Assembly (NCBI GenBank): GCA_950097015.1
Contig: CATNEN010000039.1
Coordinates: 5,348,501-5,412,500, forward strand
Reading direction: 5' to 3'
DNA from: Macrostomum hystrix
Lineage: Eukaryota; Platyhelminthes; Macrostomidae
DNA: 64,000 bases
Shown: positions 1-11,700 of the stretch, piece by piece
Layout of the letters: every line of letters starts with the position of its first letter
Position numbering within the stretch: the stretch's first letter is position 1
Notes under the pieces: model-generated
Databases searched by the model: none
Told to the model about the DNA's origin: nothing
Seen by the model: only the letters and a program-made list of their open reading frames with translations
Position numbers and translations under genes: made by a program

Positions 1-248
1 TCGTTCAATTTACGCGCCCTTGAGGGCCAACCTCTAAGGCACAGTGAGAGTGTACACTGCTTGATGATGAGAAAATCTGGGCTGGTGTTCACACCTGTGT
101 GAGTGTGTGCCTGCGTACAGTATCGTGTGCGTGTGTGCTCAGGAGTCAGCGAAATTGGCAGAATTGCCTCCTCACTGGCAGCAGGTATAGTATCACCAAA
201 TGATGTGCCATTGCCCGCAGCCCTCCTGCAGTTATTATTATTGGGTAC
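1..248 (+). mobile_element. SINE family 1 copy, left end cut by window
   Basis: Body of a recurring short interspersed element: CCTTGAGGGCCAACCTC, AGTGTACACTG, TGAGAAA, TGTGTGC and GTGTCACC-like blocks shared with copies at 6066, 19372, 40932 and 48069. It ends in CCCTCCTGCAG and a TTA microsatellite tail. It lies in the kinesin intron beyond exon 4, antisense to the gene. Confidence 0.75.
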
Positions 249-354
249 ATTGGGTAGCAAAATGTTTTTAATGTGAGTATAACATAATTTCTGACGATTT
301 TGTTCAGCAAAATCAGTCTATCCTTTTGGACTGAAGTAGAATTCTGTAGCTCAC

Positions 355-669
355 CCTCTGCTTGGCGCTGCCCAGCAGTGTGAAAGTCTTTCCGCTGGCC
401 TCGCCGCCGTAGGTGATGAAGCAGACGTTGTAGCCGTCCAGGAATGACGTAATCAGCGGCCGGAGCTCTTCAAACAGGGCCTCCTGCGGTGCATCGGGCC
501 CAAAGACCCGATCGAAGCGAAATACCTCTTCCTGATGCTGCTGCTGCGGCTGCTGCTGCTGCTGCTGGTTGGTGCGAACTCTAACCTGCTCCTGTGTGAT
601 GGCCTCAACAGCTTGATCGCCATCGACTTTAGTGCAGCGGCAGTAGACCCGGATATTGCCCAGTTGTTC
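355..669 (-). CDS. Kinesin-14-like exon 4: neck, first motor strands and P-loop
   Basis: Acceptor CCGAATATGCAG opens EQLGNIRVYCRCTKV. A poly-Gln insert ([13 protein letters not shown]) sits between the first motor strand and VFRFDRVFG. DGYNVCFITYGGEASGKTFT carries the nucleotide-binding P-loop (Lys528, Thr529 of the model). It ends SAKQR at AGG/GTGAGC, phase 0; the next exon is outside the window. RVRP, normally near invariant after the first strand, is RCTK here, so the nucleotide pocket is divergent. Confidence 0.9.
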
Positions 670-3627
670 CTGCATATTCGGTTAGGCGCACTCAAAAATA
701 GCTCGGTGTAAAATGTGCTTGAAGATTTGGTGACAGAAAACAGAAATCACTTCGACTCACCTGCAGCGCATTGTAGGCCAACCGGCGCCTCGACTCCTCT
801 TCTAGGCACTTCTGTCGCAGCTCTTCTAGGCACTTTTGCATTTGACAAAGAGCTGCAGAATGCTCCTGTTGCTGCTGCTGACTCTGGTGCTGCGGCAGCA
901 GCTGCTGACGCTTCTGTCTCTCTTGCTGCGCAGTCAGGTGCGAGCTGATCTTGCTGAGACCAGACGCCATCGCTGTCGACACCGAGGCCAGCGACGCGCG
1001 CATAACCCGCAGGTCGGCGCGCAGTCGACGCACGCCCCGGAGCAGCGGGCGGCCGCTAAACTCCGAGTCGGCCGGATCGCCGGCTGTCATTGAGAAGGCT
1101 GCAGCCGCCACTGTGCTAGAAGAATTTGCCACGTTGGAGTCGGCGATATTCGAGGCCGGATTGATGGCTCGTGTCGACGATGATCGCACACACAGAATGT
1201 CGCGCACGACGGACCGCAGCGGCAGAGTCTGCCGAAGGTATTTCACGCAGCGCTCCGTATCGTAGCGGCAGGCGCGCAGCTCAGCCAGCACCTGGGTGCA
1301 AAGAATCAACGCGGCGGGACATTGTGCAATAAATCTAATTAATGATTTTTGGAGTTAAAACAAAATTAATGTGGGTAAGCAGTCTAGTGTTGCGGTGGAG
1401 GGTACAGGTGGAGGGTAGCGGTGGAGGGTACCGGTGGAGGGTACCGGTGGAGGGTACCGGTGGAGGGTACCGGTGGAGGGTAGCGGTGGAAGGTAGTGGT
1501 TGATGGTACCGGTGGAGAGTACTGATGGAGGGTACCGGTGGAGGGTACCGGTTGAGGGTACCGGTGGAGGGTACTGATGGAGGGTACCGGTGGAGGGTAC
1601 CGGTTGAGGGTACCGGTGGAGGGTACTGATGGAGGGTACCGGTGGAGAGTACTGGTGGAGGGTAGCGGTGGAGGGTACAGGTGGAGGATACCGGTGGAGA
1701 GTACTGGTGGAGGGTACCGGTGGAGGGTACCGGTGGAGGGTACCGGTGGAGGGTAGCGGTGGAAGGTAGTGGTTGATGGTACCGGTGGAGAGTACTGATG
1801 GAGGGTACCGGTGGAGGGTAGCGGTGGAAGGTAGTGGTTGATGGTACCGGTGGAGAGTACTGATGGAGGGTACCGGTGGAGGGTAGCGGTGGAAGGTAGT
1901 GGTTGATGGTACCGGTGGAGAGTACTGATGGAGGGTACCGGTGGAGGGTACCGGTTGAGGGTACCGGTGGAGGGTACTGATGGAGGGTACCGGTGGAGGG
2001 TACCGGTTGAGGGTACCGGTGGAGGGTACCGGTGGAGGGTACTGATGGAGGGTACCGGTGGAGAGTACTGGTGGAGGGTAGCGGTGGAGGGTACAGGTGG
2101 AGGATACCGGTGGAGAGTACTGGTGGAGGGTAGCGGCGGAGGGTACTGATGGAGGGTACCGGTAGAGGGTACCGGAGCACCGTTAAAAATGTAGCTATAG
2201 CCAAAAATAAATCTGAAAGTCGTGCTCACCTCAAGCGGATCGGACACGTGCGGACAGGAGTTCACAATGGCCTGGATCTGCTCTTGCAGTCTGGGCAGCA
2301 GCAGTTCCACCACGATGGGCACATTCATCCAGACGGCGGCGCCGTCCTCGTCTCGCGTCAGCACTCGTCGGCAGATGGTGCTGCGCCGCTTGCGGCAGGT
2401 TCTCACCTGGAAGTTCCGATCCGGCAGGATGACGCTGTCGCCGACGATACTGTCGGTATTGACGGCGCCGCCGCCTTTGGGATTGTCATTGTGCCCGCCG
2501 CTGTCAAAGCGATCTAGTCCTGGCTGCTGCTGCCTGGGCTGCGGCAGTAGGCAGGCGCAGATGTACTGATACTCCTGGTACAGCCTGTGATAGCTGTGCA
2601 GCATGCGACTGTACTTGTCTCCAGATAGGCGGCACTTGGCTAGCTTGCCGCTGTCACGCCTGCCGACCAACTGCTTCCAGTCCTTGTCGGCTAGGAATGC
2701 TCGCATTGGCACCTGCGAATACCTGCGGCAGGCGGGCGGCGGGAAATGCCAGGCGTTAAGCAAAGCTGAGACTCAAAACACCCGTGCGCACATGACGAAT
2801 GACTTTGCATTCAATCTCTCCACTGTCTCATCTCTCCATTGTCTCATCTCTCCACTGTCTCATCTCTCCACTGTCTCATCTCTCCACTGTCTCATCTCTC
2901 CACTGTCTCATCTCTCCACTGTCTCATCTCTCCACTGTCTCATCTCTCCACTGTCTCATCTCTCCACTGTCTCATCTCTCCACTGTCTCATCTCTCCACT
3001 GTCTCATCTCTCCACTGTCTCATCTCTCCACTGTCTCATCTCTCCACTGTCTCATCTCTCCACTGTCTCATCTCTCCACTGTCTCATCTCTCCACTGTCT
3101 CATCTCTCCACTGTCTCATCTCTCCACTGTCTCATCTCTCCACTGTCTCATCTCTCCACTGTCTCATCTCTCCACTGTCTCATCTCTCCACTGTCTCATC
3201 TCTCCACTGTCTCATCTCTCCACTGTCTCATCTCTCCACTGTCTCATCTCTCCACTGTCTCATCTCTCCACTGTCTCATCTCTCCACTGTCTCATCTCTC
3301 CACTGTCTCATCTCTCCACTGAGGCCACGGGAGGCCACGGGAATCTAACCTGTTGATGCTGCAGACGCCACTGCCCAGCATCATCGCAGCCGCTGCGGCC
3401 GCCGGATCATCGACACAATCGACCGTGTGCGATTTGGCTCTCCGCCAATGCCGCCTGGCCACACCTCCGACGTCGCCGGCGCAGCGGCCTCGGTGACACG
3501 GACTGATGCCGTTCGATGGGCTGCCCGAGTCGCTGCAGTTGCTGCTGCTGCTGATGCCAGCGACGGCATTCATCGCCGACATTGGATTGCACTGATACCT
3601 GTCTTCCAGCGGATAGTTGGTTTCCAT
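355..3627 (-). CDS. Kinesin-14-like motor protein, 5' part of gene (continues beyond left edge)
   Basis: Four phase-matched exons, 3627-3350, 2722-2230, 1291-761 and 669-355, give 539 residues before the next donor at 354. Residues 1-92 are Ser/Ala-rich. Residues 94-257 are globular with no recognised domain. About 320-434 is coiled coil with Gln runs. At 435 comes EQLGNIRVYCRCTKV, the kinesin-14 neck and first motor strand (family form: ELKGNIRVFCRVRP). FRFDRVFGPDAPQEALFEEL and DGYNVCFITYG follow. The P-loop is GGEASGKT, with Walker A Gly, Lys and Thr kept but not the usual GQTGSGKT. A motor C-terminal to a coiled coil implies minus-end-directed transport or spindle work. Most of the motor lies outside the window. 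Subfamily is uncertain (KIFC3 or KIF25-like). Confidence 0.85.
761..1291 (-). CDS. Kinesin-14-like exon 3: helical and coiled-coil stalk
   Basis: Begins VLAELRACRYDTERC after acceptor TTTGCACCCAG, and ends CLEEESRRRLAYNALQ at CTGCAG/GTGAGT, phase 0. Heptad-like segments (VRRLRADLRVMRASLASV, CQMQKCLEELRQK) surround a Gln run (HQSQQQQQEH). RRRLAYNALQ is the last heptad before the motor, as in RRxLHNxLQELKGNIRV of kinesin-14 proteins. Confidence 0.85.
1388..2176. repeat. 13-bp minisatellite in kinesin intron 2
   Basis: About 60 copies of GGTACCGGTGGAG with variants (TACTGATGGAG, TAGCGGTGGAA). The unit contains KpnI- and AgeI-like palindromic steps. Thirteen is not a multiple of three and no unit creates a stop, so all three minus-strand frames read the same 13-residue Pro/Thr/Tyr repeat; this explains the long open frames here. 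Confidence 0.95.
2230..2722 (-). CDS. Kinesin-14-like exon 2: globular region
   Basis: After acceptor CCTGCCGCAG it reads YSQVPMRAFLADKDWKQLV, then LSGDKYSRMLHSYHRLYQEY, and ends PHVSDPLE at GAG/GTGAGC, phase 0. Composition is that of a real soluble protein, mixed and without repeats. I recognise no domain. The frame happens to stay open into the intron because the 13-bp array there contains no stops; that extension is not coding in the spliced message. Confidence 0.78.
2815..3320. repeat. 16-bp minisatellite in kinesin intron 1
   Basis: About 32 almost identical copies of CTCATCTCTCCACTGT filling most of the intron 3349-2723 and starting about 30 bp from the exon 1 donor. The near-perfect identity indicates very recent expansion or active homogenisation. 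Confidence 0.97.
3350..3627 (-). CDS. Kinesin-14-like exon 1: N-terminal low-complexity region
   Basis: ATG at 3627 opens METNYPLEDRYQCNP, followed by a Ser-rich tract and an Ala run (DDPAAAAAAMM). It ends GVCSIN plus AG at donor CAACAG/GTTAGA, phase 2. It is assigned to this gene by phase match with the exon at 2722; no homology is recognised in this part. Initiation further upstream by an extra 5' exon cannot be excluded. Confidence 0.6.
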
Positions 3628-3956
3628 TCGTTGTCCCTAAGTCTTGGGTCTCTAAGATTGTTAATAATCTTCAAATCGAAAACTAACGGTGGCTTTGTCC
3701 GTGCAGAATCTATGATAACTAACTATAGCATCTATCAGACACAAACTATCAACTTGTCCTATGACTTTATTTGTTTTATCAGATTCCGTCACTTTCCCAA
3801 GTCTTTTTTTCGACGCGCCGTTTCTGCCATAGACGTAAAAATTTTAGCTTGCACTTCTTAGCACTTTTAGAGTGTAGATAGCAGACAGATGAATACAGAA
3901 ACACTGCATGAGTTCGTCACTGAGAAATACTTAATGAGAATTGTTCGAAGGCTAAA

Positions 3957-4222
3957 TCCCCGATAGGAAATCCTTGGCATCTAATACTCGATGAGAAATC
4001 CATGGCAGACAATCCTCGATGGGAAATCCATGGCAGACAAACCTCGATGGGAAATCCTGGGCAGTCAATCCTCGATGGGAAATCCATGGCAGACAATCCA
4101 CGATGGGAAATCCATGGCAGACAATCCTCGATGGGAAATCCTGGGCAGTCAATCCTCGATGGGAAGTCCATGACAGGTAATCCTCGATGGGAAATCCTTG
4201 GCAGAAAATCCTCGATGGGAGT
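3957..4222. repeat. 28-bp minisatellite between the two genes
   Basis: Nine to ten copies of a unit containing CTCGATGGGAAATCC and GGCAG, in the roughly 2-kb spacer that separates the phosphatase stop from the kinesin start. It would lie in the kinesin promoter or 5' leader, or in the phosphatase 3' UTR. Confidence 0.95.
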
Positions 4223-5512
4223 AGTTGTAAAGGTTGGGAGCATTTAGATGCTTTACTTTTCGCTACACATCGGACGACAACCCAGTCGCACTAACTTAGC
4301 AACGAAAAATACGATTGAAGACTATTACTGCAACATCTGGAATATATGGCAGCCGGCTCAGCTTAAATGACGCAATTTCCTTCTTTATTAAACTTTTTAG
4401 GCAGAAAAGCGCGCCTAAACTACTGCTTTGCAATCAATTGAGTAGTACAAAGCAAGACACGTCAGCAATTATCAGTTTATATTAACAAAATGAAATCATT
4501 TAGTGAGTGAATTTGCAAAACATAGCCGTGACGAAACGAGATGGCAACGGGGCAATGTCACGAGGAATAAAAATTTGAGTAGAAAAAACACGATGCGTGA
4601 ACTACCCAGCTAAGAAAGCAGACACACTAAGTGGCAGTAAGTCAACTTGCGGCATTCGGAAAATCAAATCAGTAGCACTAGAGATATTAGCAATCTTCTA
4701 GATTAGCTCTGTAAAGTAGAAATAAGACACAATCGAATGTGTTTAATACGTGGAAACTAGTTTGACTAAATAATAAAATTAAAACTATCATTAGCATAGC
4801 ACACAACACTGATTTAGGCGCGAAATAGGTCAATATTCACGTGAAAGTACAAGCAATGAATTAGCGAATTCGCAACGAACAGTTAAATTCCCATATGACA
4901 GATGGGATTTCACAAACTTGAACTAACTTTACGTATAAAAGTCAATATTACCTCCAGGTTAGGATCCCATGCTAAATCATCATCTTAAACGTCCGATCCC
5001 ATACTTAAGATTAGGTAATCCAGTTTCAAACTCACAGATTTTGACAAACGAAAACAAAAACAAAAAATGGAAAAAATGCAGCCGAGACACTCAGAAAACT
5101 GATCCGGTAGGTATAGGTAGGTATAGGTAGTTAGGACTTTGCAAGTATTTACTGTGAAACGTAATGCATTCAAAAGATAAACTAATCGGTACATATTACT
5201 ACCCGTTAAAACTGTAGCAGTAGTATCTTAATGAGTAGTAATAATATAATGAATATTGATATTAAGTGATTTTTGGAATATCGAAATAGAACAAAAATAG
5301 AAGATTTAATTAGCAGCAACTAATGAAATATTTCAACTAAAAAATTAGTTTCAAGTCGATCACAATAATGTGCTCAGCAATTCTAATTATGCCGCTCAAT
5401 ACCATGAAGGTGTAGTAGTTGGTACACAATTCGGGATTATTCTGGCTATAGCAATATACGCTCGTAGTAATAGTAGATTTATGAATATTGTGAACAAAAT
5501 AGGATTTACGAG
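4223..5512. other. Intergenic or UTR sequence without recognised genes
   Basis: AT-rich unique sequence downstream of the phosphatase stop. A minus-strand AATAAA (TTTATT near 4383 on plus) is one possible phosphatase polyadenylation signal, but nothing decides the site. No coding potential seen. Confidence 0.5.
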
Positions 5513-5618
5513 TGTGCTATCCTGTCAATCAGGTGGCATAGTGATCAAATGAGGACAGGTACTCGAGTGCTATCCTGTCAATCAGGTGGCATAGTGATCA
5601 AATGAGGACAGGTACTCG
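5513..5618. repeat. 53-bp tandem duplication over the phosphatase stop codon
   Basis: Two adjacent copies of GTGCTATCCTGTCAATCAGG and the following bases, period 53. The copy at about 5566-5618 holds the real C-terminus and stop; the downstream copy (5513-5565) repeats the SSFDHYAT-stop sequence within the 3' UTR. Confidence 0.95.
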
Positions 5619-5786
5619 AGTGCAGCTCCGTAACAGAACTGGTATTGCTCCTCCGTCTGCACCATCGCCGAGCGCTGGATCCGCAGCGAGCGCACCGTCT
5701 GGTAGATGTCCACTACGCCTTCGTAGCGCATCCGTTCCAGCACCACAGACAGCGCCAGGAACACCCCCGTGCGACCTGCGCCAGCG
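5582..5786 (-). CDS. Lar: LAR-type phosphatase exon 22: end of PTP domain D2 and stop
   Basis: Completes the D2 P-loop as [10 protein letters not shown], where the usual Val is Ala, and continues [35 protein letters not shown] and the C-terminal SSFDHYAT before TGA. The last residues match vertebrate LAR (GSFDHYAT) exactly. The final 37 nt or so of coding sequence and the stop lie inside a 53-bp tandem duplication whose second copy falls in the 3' UTR. Confidence 0.96.
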
Positions 5787-8700
5787 CTGCCGTTTGGGTT
5801 GCGGTGGAAGATTGACTTAGAGAATGTGATCCCCCATCGGGATTCGAGTGTTGTTAGTTGGGAGAAATATTGGGATTCTAAGCCGTGGTGGAATTTTACT
5901 GTTTGAACACTCTGATAGTCATTTCGGGCCAGATGTGCAGCCGACAGCACAGCCGCATTGTGCGGAGCATATGAAGACTGCGTACGGCTGTTCAGTCCAT
6001 GGACTGGGGGAAAGCCATACCCACGTTCAATTACAGCTAAATCTGGTACACAACAGATGGTTGAACCGAAGCAGGAGGGCTGCTCCGAGTGGCACATCAT
6101 TTGGCGACACTAGACCTGCAGCCAGCGAGGAGGCAATTCTGTCCATTCCGCAAAAGCACGCACACAGATACTGTACGCAGGCATACACTCACACAGGTGT
6201 GTACATTTGCCCTGACTTTCTCATCGTCAGGCAGTGTACACACTCACTGTGCTTTGGAAGTGACCCTCAAGGGTTTAAATTTCACGACAAGCCCCGAGCC
6301 TTCTCTCCGCGGCTGCGCCCCAAAATAAATGTGGCCTCGCCGCGGAATCGAACTCATGGACTTCAGTGCGAGAGGCAAACGCGTTAGACTGCTCTGCCAC
6401 TACCCCAACGCAGAGTTAAATGTCTTGCTAAAGGACACAAATAGTTCCGATGGAGTCTGGAATCGAACCCCGGACCTTGAAGTCGTGAGTACGATGCTCT
6501 GACCACTAGGCTACAACCCGGCGCGTATCTCACCTGCAGTGCACCGTGATTGGGCCGTCCTGTCCGAACTGCTCCTTGGTCTTGTGCACCTGGCCGATGA
6601 ACTCGATGAAGCCCTCGCCAGACTTGGGCACGCCCTGCTCCGGCCAGTCGGTGAAGTGGAACTGGCGCACCGTCCTCGACTGGCCGTCGCGAGCGTCCGT
6701 GACCTTGAACTCGCGCAGAATATAGTTGGGCATGTTGTACTCGGCCATGGGGTCCACCACGAAGTACTGATAGCGAGCAGAGCGCTCCCCTGGCCAGTAC
6801 TGGTGGCACTTGTCGCGGCCCTGCTCCCGCAGCTTCGTGAGGTTCACCACAATGGTTGAGTTGTGCTCCCACAGCATGCGCCAGAAGTCCTCGGCGGTAT
6901 CCGGCAGCGGGCCCTGTGTGGCGATGTAGCAGGATCTCTGGCGATAGCCATCAATCCAGGAGGCGTTGATATAGTCGGAGCCTTCGACGCCGCGGATTGG
7001 CTGAAGGCAGACCCTGTTTGCTTCGAATGGCAGAATGTTGACGAGACGGTTCTTAAGCTTGTTGGCTGGCAGGCTGGCGCTCGTGAACTTGTGCGCCGGC
7101 ACCGGCCTGACTGTGTGCGCCAGGCTGCGGAACTCTAGCTCGACGCCCGTAACGCTGCCCGCTGACGGCTCTGGCAGGCTCAGCCGCTGCACCTGCGAGG
7201 CCAGCGCTCTGGCCGGCACCTGCGGATGAGAGGGGTTTGATTTCATGTAGCGTTTCAAGAGTTCCAGTTTCTCATGCCTTTGAAGAGGTTCAGTGTCTAG
7301 TGCCTTTGAAGAGGTCCAGTTTCTAGTGCTTTTGAAGAGTTCTAGTTTCTGGCGCTTCTGAAGAGGTCCAGTTTCTAGTAATTTTGGAGAGGTCCAGTTT
7401 CTAGTGGTTTTGAAGAGGTCCAGTTTCTAGTGGTTTTGAAGAGGTCCAGTTTCTAGTAATTTTGAAGAGGTTCAGTGTCTAGTGCCTTTGAAGAGGTCCA
7501 GTTTCTAGTGCTTTTGAAGAGTTCTAGTTTCTGGCGCTTCTGAAGAGGTCCAGTTTCTAGTAATTTTGGAGAGGTCCAGTTTCTAGTGGTTTTGAAGAGG
7601 TCCAGTTTCTAGTGGTTTTGAAGAGGTCCAGTTTCTAGTAATTTTGGAGAGGTCCAGTTTCTAGTGGTTTTGAAGAGGTCCAGTTTCTAGTGGTTTTGAA
7701 GAGGTCCAGTTTCTAGTGGTTTTGAAGAGGTCCAGTTTCTAGTGGTTTTGAAGAGGTCCAGTTTTTAGTGCTTTTATAGAGGTCCGGTTTCTAATGCCTT
7801 TGAAGAGGTCCAGTTTCTAATGCCTTTGAAGAGGTCCAGCTTTTAGTGCTTTTGAAGAGGTCCAGCTTTTAGTGCTTTTATAGAGGTCGGGTTTCTAATG
7901 CCTTTGAAGAGGTCCAGTTTTTAGTGCCTTTGAAGAGGTCCAGTTTTTAGTGCCTTTGAAGAGGTCCAGCTTTTAGTGCTTTTGAAGAGGTCCAGCTTTT
8001 AGTGCTTTTATAGAGGTCCGGTTTCTAACGCCTTTGAAGAGGTCCAGTTTTTAGTGTCTTTGAAGAGGTCCAGTTTTTAGTGCTTTTGAAGAGGTCCAGT
8101 TTTTAGTGCTTTTGAAGAGGTCCAGTTTTTAGTGCCTTTGAAGAGGTCTAGATTTTAGTGCTTTTATAGAGGTCCGGTTTCTAATGCCTTTGAAGAGGTC
8201 CAGTTTTTAGTGTCTTTGAAGAGGTCCAGTTTTTAGTGCTTTTATTGAGGTCCGGTTTCTAATGCCTTTGAAGAGGTCCAGTTTCTAATGCCTTTGAAGA
8301 GGTCCAGCTTTTAGTGCTTTTGAAGAGGTCCAGCTTTTAGTGCTTTTATAGAGGTCGGGTTTCTAATGCCTTTGAAGAGGTCCAGTTTTTAGTGCCTTTG
8401 AAGAGGTCCAGTTTTTAGTGCTTTTGAAGAGGTCCAGCTTTTAGTGCTTTTATAGAGGTCGGGTTTCTAATGCCTTTGAAGAGGTCCAGTTTTTAGTGCC
8501 TTTGAAGAGGTCCAGCTTTTAGTGCTTTTGAAGAGGTCCAGCTTTTAGTGCTTTTATAGAGGTCCGGTTTCTAACGCCTTTGAAGAGGTCCAGTTTTTAG
8601 TGTCTTTGAAGAGGTCCAGTTTTTAGTGCTTTTGAAGAGGTCCAGTTTTTAGTGCTTTTGAAGAGGTCCAGTTTTTAGTGTCTTTGAAGAGGTCTAGTTT

Positions 8701-11700
8701 TTAGTGCTTTTATAGAGGTCCGGTTTCTAATGCCTTTGAAGAGGTCCAGTTTTTAGTGTCTTTGAAGAGGTCCAGTTTTTAGTGCTTTTATTGAGGTCCG
8801 GTTTCTAATGCCTTTGAAGAGGTCCAGTTTCTAATGCCTTTGAAGAGGTCCAGCTTTTAGTGCTTTTGAAGAGGTCCAGCTTTTAGTGCTTTTATAGAGG
8901 TCCGGTTTCTAATGCCTTTGAAGAGGTCCAGTTTTTAGTGCCTTTGAAGAGGTCTAGTTTTTAGTGCTTTTAAATTCACCTCGGTGTTTCCGCAAACGAC
9001 AGCTTCCAGCAGGCAGTCGTGGATGAAGATGTACTGGTCCTCAGTCTGCACCATGTAGTTCCGCTGCGCCCTCAGGCAGGTCACGTGACCGTAGACGTCC
9101 AACGTCTTCTCCTGCTTCATTCGCTCCAGCATGGCGTCGATGACAATGAATGCGCCGGTGCGGCCGACCCCGGCGCTGCAGTGGACAACAATGGGCCCGG
9201 CGTCGGGCGGGTTGGAGGCCCGCACCCGGCGGGCGAACATCAGCAGGGGGGCGCAGTGCTCCGGCACTCCGTGGTCCGGCCAGGCGGTGAACTGGAAGTG
9301 GTGAATCTCGCGCTTTTCGCTGGCGCCCTGTGGGAAAATCATATCAATTTTTGTGAATAGACGTGTCATTGTCTTGTGATTTTCTGGATTTCTGGATTCT
9401 AGGAATCTAGAGTTTCCCGGATTCTTGGATTCTAGAGTTTCCCGGATTATTGGAATCTAGAGTTTCCCGGATTCTTGGATTCTAGAGTTTCCCGGATTCT
9501 TGGAATCTAGAGTTTCCCGGATTCTTATATTCTAGAGTTTCCCGGATTCTTGGAATCTAGAGTTTCCCGGATTCTTATATTCTAGAGTTTCCCGGATTCT
9601 TGGAATCCAGAGTTTGCCGGGTTCTTGAAATCTAGAGTTTCCAGGATTCTTGGAATCTAGAGTTTCCTGGATTATTGGAATCTAGAGTTTCCAGGATTCT
9701 TGGAATCTAGAGTTTCCAGGATTCTTGGAATCTAGAGTTTCCTGGATTCTTGGAATCTAGAGTTTCCAGGATTCTTGGATTCTAGAGTTTCCCGGTTTAT
9801 TGGAATCTAGAGTTTACCGGATTCCTGGATTCTAGAGTTTCCCGGATTCTTGGAATCTAGAGTTTCCCGGATTCTTGGAATCTAGAGTTTCCCGGATTCT
9901 TGGAATCTAGAGTTTCCTGGATTCTTGGAATCTAGAGTTTCCCGGATTCTTGGATTCTAGAGTTTCCCGGATTCTTGGAATCTAGAGTTTCCTGGATTCT
10001 TGGAATCTAGAGTTTCCAGGATTCTTGGAATCTAGAGTTTCCCGGATTCTTGGAATCTAGAGTTTCCTGGATTCTTAGAATCTAGAGTTTCCTGGATTCT
10101 TAGAATCTAGAGCTTCCTGGATTCTTGGAATCCAGAGTTTCCTGGATTATTTGAATCTAGAGTTTCCCGGATTCTTGGAATCTAGAGTTTCCTGGATTAT
10201 TTGAATCTAGAGTTTCCCGGATTCTTGGATTCTAGAGTTTCCCGGATTATTGGAATCTAGAGTTTCCCGGATTCTTGGATTCTAGAGTTTCCTGGATTAT
10301 TGGAATCTAGAGTTTCCCGGATTCTTGGATTCTAGAGTTTCACGGCTTCTTGGAATCTAGAGTTTCCTGGATTCTTGGAATTTAGAGTTTCCCGGATTCT
10401 TGGATTCTAGAGTTTCCCGGATTATTGGAATCCAGAGTTTCCCGGATTCTTGGAATCCAGAGTTTCCCGGGTTCTTGGAATCTAGAGTTTCCCGGATTCT
10501 TGGAATCTAGAGTTTCCTGGATCATTGGAATCTAGAGTTTCTCGGATTCTTAGATTCTAGAGTTTCCCGGATTTTTATATTCTAGAGTTTCCCGGATTCT
10601 TGGAATCCAGAGTTTGCCGGGTTCTTGGAATCTAGTCGAGTTTCCAGGATTCTTGGAATCTAGAGTTTCCTGGATTATTGGAATCTAGAGTTTCCAGGAT
10701 TCTTGGAATCCAGAGTTTTCAGGATTCTTGGAATCTAGAGTTTCCTGGATTATTGGAATCTAGAGTTTCCTGGATTCTTGGAATCCAGAGTTTCCAGGAT
10801 TCTTGTAATCTAGAGTTTCCTGGATTATTGGAATCCAGAGTTTCCAGGATTCTTGGAATCTAGAGTTTCCTGGATTATTGGAATCCAGAGTTTCCAGGAT
10901 TCTTGGAATCTAGAGTTTCCCGGATTCTTGGAATCTAGAGTTTCCAGGGTTCTTGGATTCTAGAGTTTCCAGGATTCTTGGAATCTAGAGTTTCCTGGAT
11001 TCTTGGAATCTAGAGTTTCCAGGATTCTTGGATTCTAGAGTTTCCCGGATTATTGGAATCTAGAGTTTCCCGGATTCTTGGAATCCAGAGTTTCCCGGGT
11101 TCTTGGATTCTAGAGTTTCCCGGTTTATTGGAATCTAGAGTTTACCGGATTCCTGGATTCTAGAGTTTCCCGGATTCTTGGAATCTAGAGTTTCCTGGAT
11201 TCTTGGAATCTAGAGTTTCCTGGATTCTTGGAATCTAGAGTTTCCTGGATTCTTGGAATCTTAACAAACTTAACGGAATTTTTTAATCCTAGTTTTTTTG
11301 TCCAAGTAGTGCATCAGAATGGCCTATCAGAATTGTGTATTTATGAGACAGCCCCATGCATGAGAACACGCATGCGAGTGGAAAGTTCCTTGACTGAGCA
11401 TTAAGAAGATCCACTTTTGTCTAGCTTCTTTGCCTCTTCTCTCCCTGGCTCTCAAATTTGCTATGCTGTACCGAGAAGCTAAACTCAGCTTTTATCCAGG
11501 TTCTAATTGCTCAATCTCTGTGCAGGCAAGCCTCTTCAATGGCTGCCTCTTTGTTCTTGCTGGCAAGTATCCTTGAGGCATATTTCCTTTGAAAAGGATT
11601 GCACAGATGCTTGGGGCGGTGATAAAGATAGGGACGGGAAAGATAAAAGCAAGGGTCACGTGTGAGCTAGAGCTAAGCTACTCAAAACAGTTTGAGCACA

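Noticed and set aside
1384-2229. Extension of kinesin exon 2 into a Pro/Tyr/His repeat protein
   Set aside because: A consensus donor at 2229 and phase-matched acceptor at 1292 remove it; the 13-bp array is open in all three frames, so the open frame carries no evidence.
6340-6523. Two tRNA-like sequences with box A and box B
   Set aside because: Heads of SINE copies: flanked by shared SINE bodies and repeated elsewhere in the window, so not called as tRNA genes.
5848-6872. Plus and minus frames overlapping phosphatase exon 21 and the SINE pair
   Set aside because: Shadow frames of the D2 exon and of SINE sequence.
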